Source: GCA-2697345 sp049602715 (GTDB taxonomy: Bacteria; Pseudomonadota; Alphaproteobacteria; Rhodobacterales; Rhodobacteraceae). Taken from it: a stretch of 13,576 nt of DNA. A program made the position numbers and the translations under genes. The stretch spans positions 1 to 13,576 of the forward strand of contig JBMYRX010000050.1 of the NCBI GenBank assembly GCA_049602715.1, given 5' to 3'. This document shows positions 5,206 to 12,018 of the stretch, piece by piece; within the stretch, counting starts at the first letter, position 1, and the number at the start of each line of letters is the position of its first letter. Under the pieces are notes generated by a model. The model had not been told where the DNA came from, did not search any database, and was given only the letters and a program-made list of their open reading frames with translations.

Positions 5206-6144
5206 ATGAATGAAATACAAAATAAACTCTATCAAAAGATAAAAACCTTCATGGGCACACCCTCGAGTAGAGATACAACTAACGCTACTGCTGCAATTTT
5301 AGGATGTCCCTTTGACTGTGGAACCCACCCATTCAGAGTTGGATCGAGGCAAGGTCCACAAGCGATCAGAGATCAATCTTACTTAATTCGTCCATTTCAG
5401 TCCGAACTAGCAGATGAAAATATTCTGGAAAAACTTAGTGTTGTCGATGCTGGGGATGTGAATGTCGTTTCTTCAAGAACAGATGAATCTTTTGACATAA
5501 TAGAAGAGGCTGCCTATCAATTATCGGTTACAGGAGCAATTCCAATTGGTTTTGGCGGAGATGGCAGCGTATCTTTGCCCTTAATTCGTGCTGCATCAAG
5601 AATTCATAATGGTTTAGCTGTATTACATTTTGATAGCCACACTGATGCTTATGAAGTTGACCCAGTACATAAGTATGATGCTGCCACACAATTTTCCCAC
5701 GTAGCTCTCGAACAAAGAATTAGCGTAAGCAGTTCTTACCATATTGGACTCAGGGGCTCGACCTCTTCTCAGAATGTATATCAGCACGGCAAAAACCAAG
5801 GTTACAATCTTATTACAATGAATGATTTTCTCAATCGAGGTCACGACAATATTATGTCAGAACTGCATGCTAAGCTCAAAGGCAGGCCAATATATCTATC
5901 TTGGGATATGGATGTGTTCGATCCTTCATGCGCTCCCGGGGTCTGCACTCCAGAATGGGGAGGTTTTTCAGCAAGGGAGGGAATAAATATAATTCGTGAT
6001 CTAACTGGGTTAAATATAGTTGGTGCCGATATCAATACAGTTAGTCCTCCACATGACCTAAATGGAATGACAGCGTTTCTTGCAGCTTCGATCACTTATG
6101 AAATTTTGCTAAATCTCTGGCGATCAAAGACTATGCATAAATAA
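5206..6144 (+). CDS. Ureohydrolase family protein (agmatinase / guanidinobutyrase / guanidinase-like)
   Basis: A 312-residue cytosolic hydrolase of the arginase/agmatinase family, which removes urea from guanidino compounds using a two-metal site. Family pieces in order: G-PFD-GT (33-40), R-G-GPQAIR (48-55), DAGDV (81-85), GGDGS (117-121), HFDSHTDA (141-148, ligands D143, H145, D147), YLSWDMDVFDP (230-240, ligands D234, D236), APG-CTPE-GGF (243-254) and GADINTVSPPHDLNGMTA (273-290). Against E. coli SpeB, three motifs change: GGDHS has Gly120 for the metal-binding His, HGT-F becomes AAT-F, and VVEVSP becomes INTVSP. This points to a sub-branch with another substrate or metal arrangement, so I give no gene symbol. 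GAGGGAG 8 bases before the ATG supports the start. It is convergent with the aminotransferase/RidA unit. Confidence 0.87.
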   Translation: MNEIQNKLYQKIKTFMGTPSSRDTTNATAAILGCPFDCGTHPFRVGSRQGPQAIRDQSYLIRPFQSELADENILEKLSVVDAGDVNVVSSRTDESFDIIEEAAYQLSVTGAIPIGFGGDGSVSLPLIRAASRIHNGLAVLHFDSHTDAYEVDPVHKYDAATQFSHVALEQRISVSSSYHIGLRGSTSSQNVYQHGKNQGYNLITMNDFLNRGHDNIMSELHAKLKGRPIYLSWDMDVFDPSCAPGVCTPEWGGFSAREGINIIRDLTGLNIVGADINTVSPPHDLNGMTAFLAASITYEILLNLWRSKTMHK

Positions 6145-6185
6145 GTTGCCCATAAAAACTCTACAAGATTTTAGTAAGTTGTCGT

Positions 6186-6347
6186 TCAACTATTTTCATA
6201 ATTATATCCAGATAGCTCCTGTTCACAGCTCTCACCCGAACAACATGGATAGATATTTTGTTTGCAATCTAGACACTGATAATGGCCATGTACAAAAACA
6301 GATCCTTTAGTACTCCTGCAGATTGGACAAAACTCATTAGATTTCAT
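6186..6347 (-). CDS. 53-residue Cys-rich zinc-ribbon protein
   Basis: A short gene read on the minus strand from ATG 6347 to TGA 6186. It has two CxxC knuckles, C7-P-I-C10 and C25-L-D-C28, separated by a VHGHYQ stretch with His20 and His22. These are followed by PCCSGESC (Cys35, Cys36, Cys41) and an acidic tail. The spacing of the knuckles (14 residues) fits a zinc ribbon, and the extra C-C-x4-C could hold a second metal. AGGA lies 10 bases before the ATG, somewhat far. It follows the aminotransferase gene by 71 bases on the same strand and could be the last gene of that transcript. I do not recognise a named family; a small nucleic-acid- or protein-binding zinc protein is a reasonable guess. 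The Cys pattern makes chance coding unlikely. Confidence 0.7.
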   Translation of the reverse strand: MKSNEFCPICRSTKGSVFVHGHYQCLDCKQNIYPCCSGESCEQELSGYNYENS

Positions 6348-6418
6348 AGTTCAATAATCCTATTATTTTTTCAGAAAGCTTCTTTCAAATTCATATTTAG
6401 TCAATAATACCTAAACAA

Positions 6419-7732
6419 CTACCCTAAAATATCTTTATGTTCCTTCAATACATTTTCAAATGCCACTAAAAACTTTTTTAGATCATCTTGGTTCATTGCA
6501 ATATTGAGAGTTAGATACCCTCGTTGAGCAAATAAGAACCCCCTTACCGCCATCTCCAAATGAATTAGTTTCAGTTTATTTAATTGGAAATCACTATATA
6601 TCGGAGGTTTAGAAATAAAACCCTTTTCAACATGTAAACCAAGAATAGACCCTACACCTGTCATTTGGAGTGAGACATTATGTGTTTCACACATCTTATT
6701 TATCGATAATTTGAAAGCTTCACCGGAATCAAATAACTGATCTGCAGCTTCACGGGTAAATACCTTGGTCAGACCGGTGTAACCAGCAGCCATTGACATA
6801 GTATTATTATTGAAAGTCCCAGCATGAGCCAGACCATCTGGATGAGTTGGATCCCACAGATCCATTATCTCATTGGACCCACCAAAGGCTCCAAAACTAG
6901 CCCCGCCACCTAGGTATTTTCCAAGAGTAGTTATATCCGGATAAATATCTAATTTCTCTTGCAGTCCCCCAATAGATGACCGAGAAGTCATTACCTCATC
7001 AAAAATTAAACATATACCATTAGTATTTGTTTCATTACGTATTGCTTGCAGAAATTCTTTACGTGCGGGAATACATCCTCCACTACCAAGCATTGGCTCA
7101 ATTAAAACTGCTGCTAAATCATCCGCATTAGTTCTAATAAGTTTGATTGTTTCATCAATATTGTTGAATGGAGCTTTAATAATCTCATAAGGAACATTAA
7201 CCGGAGAAGTGTTACCTTTAAAATATAAAACTCCTCCATGATAACTACCTTCAAAAACCATAATTTTTTTTCGGTCGGTGAATGCTCTAGCGGCTCCAAT
7301 CGCCATTAAATTCGCTTCTGTCCCAGAATTAGTAAATCTAACTTTATCTATAGATTTAACCCTAGAACAAATTTCTTCAGCCAAAAGAGCTTCCCACTCA
7401 TTCGGAGCACCAAAGCTCAAGCCCGATTCAACTGCTTCTATTAAGGCTTTCGCTATATACGGATCAGAATGACCATAAAGACCCGCAGAATACTCACCCA
7501 GGAAATCTAAATAATAATCATTATCTAAACTTTGTAATAAAGTTCCTTCACCTTTTTTTATGGTTATAGGAAATGGATCATAGTGCAGAACAGTTCGAGT
7601 ATTGCCGCCAGGCATAGATTTTTTTGCTCCCTGCCAACGCTTTTGGCTCAAAGCATTTTTCTTAACAAATCTTTCCTCAACATTATTTAATGCGTTTAGA
7701 AGACTATTATGAGACCCAATATTTCTATTCAA
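6419..7732 (-). CDS. Class III PLP-dependent aminotransferase (glutamate-1-semialdehyde aminomutase-like)
   Basis: A 437-residue fold-type I PLP enzyme. Visible motifs: an N-terminal MPGGNTRTVL segment (40-49), YLDFLGEYSAGLYGH (74-88), the phosphate-binding NSGTEANLMAI-AAR (135-149), SYHGG (163-167), LIEPMLGSGG (210-219), the PLP-nitrogen Asp in LIFDEVMTSR (D245), and the Schiff-base Lys in TTLGKYLGGG (K272). The sequence resembles the GSA-aminomutase/beta- or omega-amino-acid transaminase branch. It is unlikely to be the haem-pathway HemL because it sits in a RidA unit and has an extended N-terminus. The start is TTG at 7732 with AAAGGA 6 bases upstream; no ATG is close. It begins 21 bases after the RidA stop, so the two form an operon. 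The amino donor and acceptor cannot be read from the sequence. Confidence 0.88.
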   Translation of the reverse strand: MNRNIGSHNSLLNALNNVEERFVKKNALSQKRWQGAKKSMPGGNTRTVLHYDPFPITIKKGEGTLLQSLDNDYYLDFLGEYSAGLYGHSDPYIAKALIEAVESGLSFGAPNEWEALLAEEICSRVKSIDKVRFTNSGTEANLMAIGAARAFTDRKKIMVFEGSYHGGVLYFKGNTSPVNVPYEIIKAPFNNIDETIKLIRTNADDLAAVLIEPMLGSGGCIPARKEFLQAIRNETNTNGICLIFDEVMTSRSSIGGLQEKLDIYPDITTLGKYLGGGASFGAFGGSNEIMDLWDPTHPDGLAHAGTFNNNTMSMAAGYTGLTKVFTREAADQLFDSGEAFKLSINKMCETHNVSLQMTGVGSILGLHVEKGFISKPPIYSDFQLNKLKLIHLEMAVRGFLFAQRGYLTLNIAMNQDDLKKFLVAFENVLKEHKDILG

Positions 7733-7753
7733 AAAAAATCCTTTATAAAGTTA

Positions 7754-8107
7754 TCACTTGGCAGCTATTATTCCTATTTCAACAGTAAAACTTGGACTGG
7801 CTAAACGAGGTGACTCCACGCATGCCCGTGCAGGTGCATTACCACCTTTTGACCATTGATCCCAAACTTCGTTCATCTCGGCAAAGTCATCCATACTGCA
7901 CAACCATATTGTAGCTGATAGAACTTTAGACTTGTCTGTTCCAGCCTCAGCAAGCAAAGCATCAATTTGATCTAGTATTGATTTTGTTTGATTTGCGACA
8001 CTTTCGCCCGGTGCTTTAGATGCTACTTGGCCAGCTAGATATACTGTGTCTCCAGCTATTACGATTTGACTCATTCTATCATTTGTATGAAGTCGTCTGA
8101 TGCTCAT
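7754..8107 (-). CDS. RidA/YjgF/YER057c/UK114 family enamine/imine deaminase-like protein
   Basis: 117 residues, the usual length for this trimeric family, which hydrolyses reactive 2-aminoacrylate-type enamines and imines released by PLP enzymes. The N-terminal half reads DRMSQ-VIAGDTVYLAGQVA. The C-terminal half has PARACVES (Arg94, equivalent to the carboxylate-binding Arg105 of E. coli RidA) and VEIGIIAA (Glu110, equivalent to the conserved Glu). The sequence is the DRMSQ subgroup, so deaminase activity is likely but the preferred substrate is not known. AAGGAGA lies 6 bases before the ATG, one of the best ribosome sites in the window. The PLP aminotransferase follows after 21 bases, a natural partner whose imine intermediates it could clear. 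Confidence 0.9.
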   Translation of the reverse strand: MSIRRLHTNDRMSQIVIAGDTVYLAGQVASKAPGESVANQTKSILDQIDALLAEAGTDKSKVLSATIWLCSMDDFAEMNEVWDQWSKGGNAPARACVESPRLASPSFTVEIGIIAAK

Positions 8108-8132
8108 TACTATTCTCCTTTTAAGGTTATAT

Positions 8133-8162
8133 ATTATATGTAAAGCTTATTCTAAATCTAAA
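8133..8162 (-). promoter_or_regulatory. Candidate promoter for the ridA-aminotransferase unit
   Basis: On the minus strand TTTAGA (8162-8157) and TATAAT (8138-8133) are separated by 18 bases, with the RidA ATG 26 bases further on. The 93-base gap after the coq10-like gene suggests the unit has its own start. Confidence 0.4.
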
Positions 8163-8200
8163 ATAACTTATAGCTAAAACTATCAATTCAAATTTTATAG

Positions 8201-8647
8201 TTAACCATACAAATCATTTGCACGTTTTTCAAATGCCCGTACTATTCGCTGCATGGCTTCATCAAAAAAAATACCAATAACCTTCTGCAATACTCGAGAT
8301 TTAAATTCAAAACTAACAAAAAATTTAATCTGACAACCAAGATTATCTTCGTCAATGAACTGCCAACTCGACTTTAAAAACTTGAATGGTCCATCTAAAT
8401 ACTCTGTTTTGATTTCCTTGGAGTTTTCGCAAAGAGTTACTTTACTTCCGAACCTCTCACTGAATGCCTTAAACTTTATTACTAAGTCTGCTAAAATAAC
8501 TTCTTCTTTTTCTCGATTTTCACGAGATATCACCCTCGCGGCAGAGCACCAAGGAAGAAATTCTGGGTATCTTTCTATATCAGCAACCAAATCATACATT
8601 TGGCTTGCCGTATATGGTAAATGTCGATCTTCTGAATGTGTTGGCAT
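8201..8647 (-). CDS. Coq10/RatA-like START-domain (SRPBCC) protein
   Basis: A 148-residue hydrophobic-pocket protein of the polyketide cyclase/START fold. The start MPTHSEDRHLPYTASQMYDLVADIERYPEFLPWC is the characteristic N-terminus; FEFKSRVLQKVIGIFFDEAMQRIVRAFEKRA is the long C-terminal helix. Yeast Coq10 and its bacterial relatives bind ubiquinone and support respiration; the E. coli homologue was described as the RatA toxin, but that role is not assumed here. In alphaproteobacteria this gene commonly follows lipA; here hpt on the other strand lies between them. The ATG at 8647 fits the family's MPT start, with only a weak ribosome site. A 63-base gap separates it from the divergent hpt start at 8711. 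Confidence 0.87.
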   Translation of the reverse strand: MPTHSEDRHLPYTASQMYDLVADIERYPEFLPWCSAARVISRENREKEEVILADLVIKFKAFSERFGSKVTLCENSKEIKTEYLDGPFKFLKSSWQFIDEDNLGCQIKFFVSFEFKSRVLQKVIGIFFDEAMQRIVRAFEKRANDLYG

Positions 8648-8710
8648 TTGTATCTCTGTAGTTTATTGTTAGTATTTCTAGGATTAATGAGTTCAACACA
8701 AGAGGAAATG

Positions 8711-9250
8711 ATGTCTCAATCAGAATATGATATCGAACAACTTATTTCTGCAAAATCGATAGCAGCACGAATTGAAGAATTAGCCCTCGAAATTCAAAAA
8801 CAATTTGCAAATACAGAAAAATTGATTGTTGTTGGACTTCTAAGGGGGTCTTTTGTTTTTATAGCAGATTTAGTCAGAGAATTAGACTTACCAGTCGAAG
8901 TAGATTTCTTAGAGGCATCGAGCTATGGTGATGAGACAGAAAGCTCTCGAGAAGTTAGAATCTTGAAAGATCTCCGCGGTGAAATTTCTGGGCGAGATGT
9001 TTTAGTAGTAGAAGATATTGTTGATACTGGCTTTACACTAACACACGTTGTGAATTTATTATCTAGTAGAAATCCAAAAACAATTAAAACCATTGCTTTA
9101 TTGGACAAACCGACACGGCGAGAAGTGGATATAAAAGCTACATGGACTGGATTTGAAATACCTGACGAGTTTGTAGTTGGCTACGGAATTGATTTTGCTC
9201 AAAGGAATCGTAATCTACCCTACATTGGTTGTGTTAAATTTAAAGATTAG
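8711..9250 (+). CDS. hpt: Hypoxanthine(-guanine) phosphoribosyltransferase
   Basis: A purine-salvage enzyme joining hypoxanthine or guanine to PRPP, cytosolic, 179 residues as usual for the family. Motifs: VGLLRGSFVFIADLVREL (41-58, pyrophosphate-binding LRGS loop), DFLEASSYG (65-73, flexible loop), the PRPP loop VLVVEDIVDTGFTL (97-110, with E101-D102 and D105), DKPTRR (132-137, base-contacting Lys) and FVVGYGIDFAQRNRNLPYIG (154-173). I choose ATG 8711 because AGAGGA (8701-8706) is 4-5 bases upstream and the length matches homologues; an upstream in-frame ATG at 8687 or a longer frame from 8636 would add non-conserved residues and overlap the coq10-like gene. It overlaps the end of lipA by 11 bases tail to tail. 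guaA, about 2.8 kb away, acts in the same purine network. Confidence 0.92.
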   Translation: MSQSEYDIEQLISAKSIAARIEELALEIQKQFANTEKLIVVGLLRGSFVFIADLVRELDLPVEVDFLEASSYGDETESSREVRILKDLRGEISGRDVLVVEDIVDTGFTLTHVVNLLSSRNPKTIKTIALLDKPTRREVDIKATWTGFEIPDEFVVGYGIDFAQRNRNLPYIGCVKFKD

Positions 9251-10214
9251 AATTTATACCTAACTTGATTTGACGAGCATTTTGAAGTCGTTTAAAATCA
9301 TCACCAGCATGATAACTTGATCGGGTTAATGGGGATGCTGAAACCATAAGAAACCCCTTACCCAATGCAGCTTTCTCATAGGACTCAAACTCTTCAGGTG
9401 TAACAAACCTATCTAATACATGATGTTTTAAAGTGGGTTGCAAGTACTGGCCAATTGTTAAAAAATCAACATCTGCAGCTCTCATATCATCCATAACTTG
9501 AAGTACTGATTGTTTATCTTCTCCAAGCCCCACCATGATCCCTGATTTAGTAAATATTGAGGGATCTAATTCTTTAACCCTTTGCAGCAGCCGCAATGAG
9601 TGAAAATAGCGAGCTCCAGGCCTAACCTCGGGGTAAAGCGCGGGAACAGTTTCCAGATTGTGGTTAAAAACATCTGGTTTTGCCTCTACCACTTGATTAA
9701 GTACAGATTTATCACACTTTAAAAAGTCAGGGGTTAAAATTTCTATCGATGTACCATTACATTTTCTTCGCACCAGCTTTATTGTTTTGGCAAAATGGCT
9801 CGCACCACCATCCTGAATGTCGTCTCTGTCTACAGAAGTTATTACAACATGTTTAAGACCTAGTTTTTTGACTGCGTCCGCTACTCGGGCAGGTTCGAAC
9901 GGGTCCAACTCTTTGACTGGTTTTCCAGTAGCAATGTTACAAAACGTGCAAGCGCGAGTACAAATATCGCCCATAATCATCATAGTGGCATGGCCCTGAT
10001 TCCAACACTCTCCAACATTAGGACAACCAGCCTCTTCGCACACAGTAACTAAATTGTGTTCGCGCATTATTTTACGAGTTTCTATATAACCTGTTCCAAC
10101 GGGGGCCTTAACTCGTATCCACTTAGGTTTTTTTTGTGGAGAACTAATAGGCCTATTTACTTTTTCTGGATGCCTTTGCTCCGGAATTTTAATATCTCTT
10201 GTTTTACTTTGCAT
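9240..10214 (-). CDS. lipA: Lipoyl synthase
   Basis: A radical-SAM enzyme that inserts two sulphurs into the octanoyl chain on lipoyl domains of pyruvate and 2-oxoglutarate dehydrogenases and the glycine cleavage system. With the start at 10214 it has 324 residues. The auxiliary [4Fe-4S] cluster ligands are C59, C64 and C70 (CEEAGCPNVGEC). The radical-SAM CxxxCxxC is C85, C89, C92 (CTRACTFC). The C-terminal RSSYHA (298-303) supplies the Ser that ligates the sacrificial cluster. RHPEKVNRP-…-KPKWIRVKAP is the usual alphaproteobacterial N-terminus. ATG 10214 has GGTGG 8 bases upstream; an in-frame GTG at 10226 would add four residues but has no ribosome site. It follows the mttB-like gene by about 90 bases on the same strand. 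Confidence 0.96.
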   Translation of the reverse strand: MQSKTRDIKIPEQRHPEKVNRPISSPQKKPKWIRVKAPVGTGYIETRKIMREHNLVTVCEEAGCPNVGECWNQGHATMMIMGDICTRACTFCNIATGKPVKELDPFEPARVADAVKKLGLKHVVITSVDRDDIQDGGASHFAKTIKLVRRKCNGTSIEILTPDFLKCDKSVLNQVVEAKPDVFNHNLETVPALYPEVRPGARYFHSLRLLQRVKELDPSIFTKSGIMVGLGEDKQSVLQVMDDMRAADVDFLTIGQYLQPTLKHHVLDRFVTPEEFESYEKAALGKGFLMVSASPLTRSSYHAGDDFKRLQNARQIKLGINSNL

Positions 10215-10303
10215 AAAAAAAGCCACCCATGATGCGTTCAGTATAACAGAAAATATTATAAAAACAGACTAAAAACAGAAAATAATTTAATTAAACAAAA
10301 ATA

Positions 10304-11845
10304 TTAAGTAAATGAGTCCTTCATAGAACCTTTTTTCTTCGAGATAAAAGCTTTTAACTCTTCGTCTATTGCGGGGTCTAGATAAGGTTTCTGATAATCC
10401 TTGAGTAGTTTCTCAACCCTAATAGAAGCCAAAGCTTGGGTGTCTCTTGAGCCCTCATCTGACCAAGTTTCATATGGTTTATAATCAAGAATATCAGATC
10501 GCCAAAACGCATCTTTAAAATTATTTTGGGTATGCTCACAACCTAAATAATGACCACCCGGACCAACTTCTCTTATAGCATCCATAGCCTGAGCATTTTC
10601 ATCAAACTCAATACCTTTTGCCATCCCGTGCAATACTCCTAATTGATCTGCATCCATTACAAATTTCTCGAATGAAGACACTAGACCCCCTTCTAGCCAA
10701 CCACATGAATGTAACATAAAGTTTACACCAGAAAGTAAACCCATATTCAACGAATTAGCACTTTCATATCCAGCTTGAGCGTCTGGTAATTTTGAACCAC
10801 AAAAACCGCCAGCAGACCGGTAAGGCAAACCTAAACGCCGAGCTAATTGTCCCGCACCATAGGTAATTTGAGATGCCTCTGGAGTCCCAAAAGTCGGCGC
10901 ACCAGAATTCATATCAATTGATGTCACAAAAGCTCCAAAAATTACTGGAGAACCCGCTCGAATTAATTGACTATATGCAACTCCCGCTAAAACTTCTGCC
11001 AAAACTTGTGTTAGAGTACCAGCAACTGATACGGGCGCCATTGCTCCCCCAACTATAAATGGTGAAATAATACACGCTTGATTAGCTTTAGCATATACTT
11101 CAAGTGCACCCATCATTGTAGCGTCAAATGTCAAAGGAGAATTGATGTTTATTAATGAAGTCATAACCGTTCTATCATTCAAACCATTAAAAAGAATATT
11201 ACTCATTGCGACCGAATCTTCTGCCCTTGATGGTTCAGTGACTGAACCCATGAATGGCTTATCAGACAAATTCATATGAGCGTAAAGCATATCCAAATGA
11301 CGTTTGTTTACGGGTATATCAGTAGGCTCACATACCGTTCCACCTGAGTGATGAAGCCATTTTGACATATACGTTAATTTTACGAATTTCTGAAAATCGT
11401 CTATTGTCGCATATCGCCTACCGCCTGTAGCATCGCGGACAAATGGAGGCCCATATACAGGCGCTGTAACTAAAGTATTTCCACCTATTTCAACATTTCG
11501 TTCAGGATTACGGGCATGTTGTACAATTTTGTTTGGCGCGGTTTCACATAATTTGCGCGCTAAACCTCTAGGAATCCTTACTCTTTCCCCTTCAATCTCT
11601 GCACCAGCATCTTTCCAAATTTTAAGTGCAGGTGAGTTATCAGTAAAAGCAACACCCACTTCTTCAAGGACCGTCTCAGCATTATACTCTATAATTTCGA
11701 TTGCTTCTGTCGTTAGTACCTCAAAATTCGGTATGTTTCTTGTAATAAACCTTGCACTCTCAATTTTAACAGCTGTTCTTTCAGCACGCCGCGCACTTCC
11801 CCCACCACTTCTTGATCTTTTTCGTTTTTGGTCTATCTCTGTCAT
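10304..11845 (-). CDS. MttB-family (trimethylamine methyltransferase-like) protein, non-pyrrolysine type
   Basis: A 513-residue TIM-barrel methyltransferase of the COG5598 family. Members move a methyl group from a quaternary or tertiary amine to a corrinoid protein. Seen here: SRSGGGSARR near the N-terminus, VLEEVGV (59-65), PVYGPPFVRD (129-138), DFQKFVKL (150-157), SKLPDAQAGYESANSL (351-366), GPGGHYLG-EHT (428-439) and a C-terminal W-DEGSRD region. The frame contains no internal TAG, so it lacks pyrrolysine and is closer to MtgB-type enzymes that use substrates such as glycine betaine or related compounds than to true trimethylamine methyltransferase. No corrinoid protein or methyltransferase partner gene is next to it in the window. 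AAGGG lies about 7 bases before the ATG. It diverges from guaA across 173 bases that hold two inverted repeats. Confidence 0.9.
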   Translation of the reverse strand: MTEIDQKRKRSRSGGGSARRAERTAVKIESARFITRNIPNFEVLTTEAIEIIEYNAETVLEEVGVAFTDNSPALKIWKDAGAEIEGERVRIPRGLARKLCETAPNKIVQHARNPERNVEIGGNTLVTAPVYGPPFVRDATGGRRYATIDDFQKFVKLTYMSKWLHHSGGTVCEPTDIPVNKRHLDMLYAHMNLSDKPFMGSVTEPSRAEDSVAMSNILFNGLNDRTVMTSLININSPLTFDATMMGALEVYAKANQACIISPFIVGGAMAPVSVAGTLTQVLAEVLAGVAYSQLIRAGSPVIFGAFVTSIDMNSGAPTFGTPEASQITYGAGQLARRLGLPYRSAGGFCGSKLPDAQAGYESANSLNMGLLSGVNFMLHSCGWLEGGLVSSFEKFVMDADQLGVLHGMAKGIEFDENAQAMDAIREVGPGGHYLGCEHTQNNFKDAFWRSDILDYKPYETWSDEGSRDTQALASIRVEKLLKDYQKPYLDPAIDEELKAFISKKKGSMKDSFT

Positions 11846-11912
11846 TTAAAACCCTTAAAAATATATATCACAGGTTAACTTAATTAATTAATTCAAAACG
11901 AACAGAATTCGC

Positions 11913-11923
11913 CACCTTAGGTG
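11913..11923. repeat. Perfect 11-base palindrome CACCTTAGGTG, candidate operator
   Basis: Two 5-base arms (CACCT / AGGTG) around one central T lie in the divergent mttB-like/guaA region, 68 bases upstream of the mttB-like start. The size and symmetry suit a dimeric regulator. The site is single in this region, and no binding protein can be named. Confidence 0.4.
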
Positions 11924-11929
11924 TAATAG

Positions 11930-11955
11930 CGACAAAATAAGATAAGTTTATGTCG
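11930..11955. repeat. Inverted repeat CGACA-N16-TGTCG
   Basis: Five-base arms at 11930-11934 and 11951-11955 enclose 16 bases that contain the direct repeat ATAAG-ATAAG. It lies next to the CACCTTAGGTG palindrome between the divergent mttB-like and guaA genes. It could be an operator half-site pair or chance. Confidence 0.25.
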
Positions 11956-11983
11956 TGATATATTAAAAATAAAAAATACTAAC

Positions 11984-12012
11984 TTGCTTAACTGAAACGC
12001 TAGATCTAGATA
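11984..12012 (+). promoter_or_regulatory. Weak candidate guaA promoter
   Basis: TTGCTT (11984-11989) and TAGATA (12007-12012) are 17 bases apart, but the -10 is poor. If used, transcription would begin near the ATG at 12019 and the message would be almost leaderless, which fits the lack of a Shine-Dalgarno sequence there. TATATT at 11959-11964 is an alternative -10 without a clear -35. Confidence 0.25.
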
Positions 12013-12018
12013 CTTCAT

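Noticed and set aside
5053..5235. 60-residue minus-strand frame over the ureohydrolase promoter
   Set aside because: It covers the ureohydrolase start and promoter region, has a low-complexity hydrophobic composition and shows no recognisable motif.
8201..8647. RatA toxin of a type II toxin-antitoxin pair
   Set aside because: There is no RatB-like partner next to it, and the lipA neighbourhood and MPT…RYPEFLPWC start fit the ubiquinone-binding Coq10-like role better.
8355..8672. 105-residue plus-strand frame opposite the coq10-like gene
   Set aside because: It is the antisense shadow of a well-conserved START-domain gene and has no protein-like motif.
11529..11849. 106-residue plus-strand frame opposite the 5' end of the mttB-like gene
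   Set aside because: Shadow of the conserved methyltransferase frame; no ribosome site and no motif.
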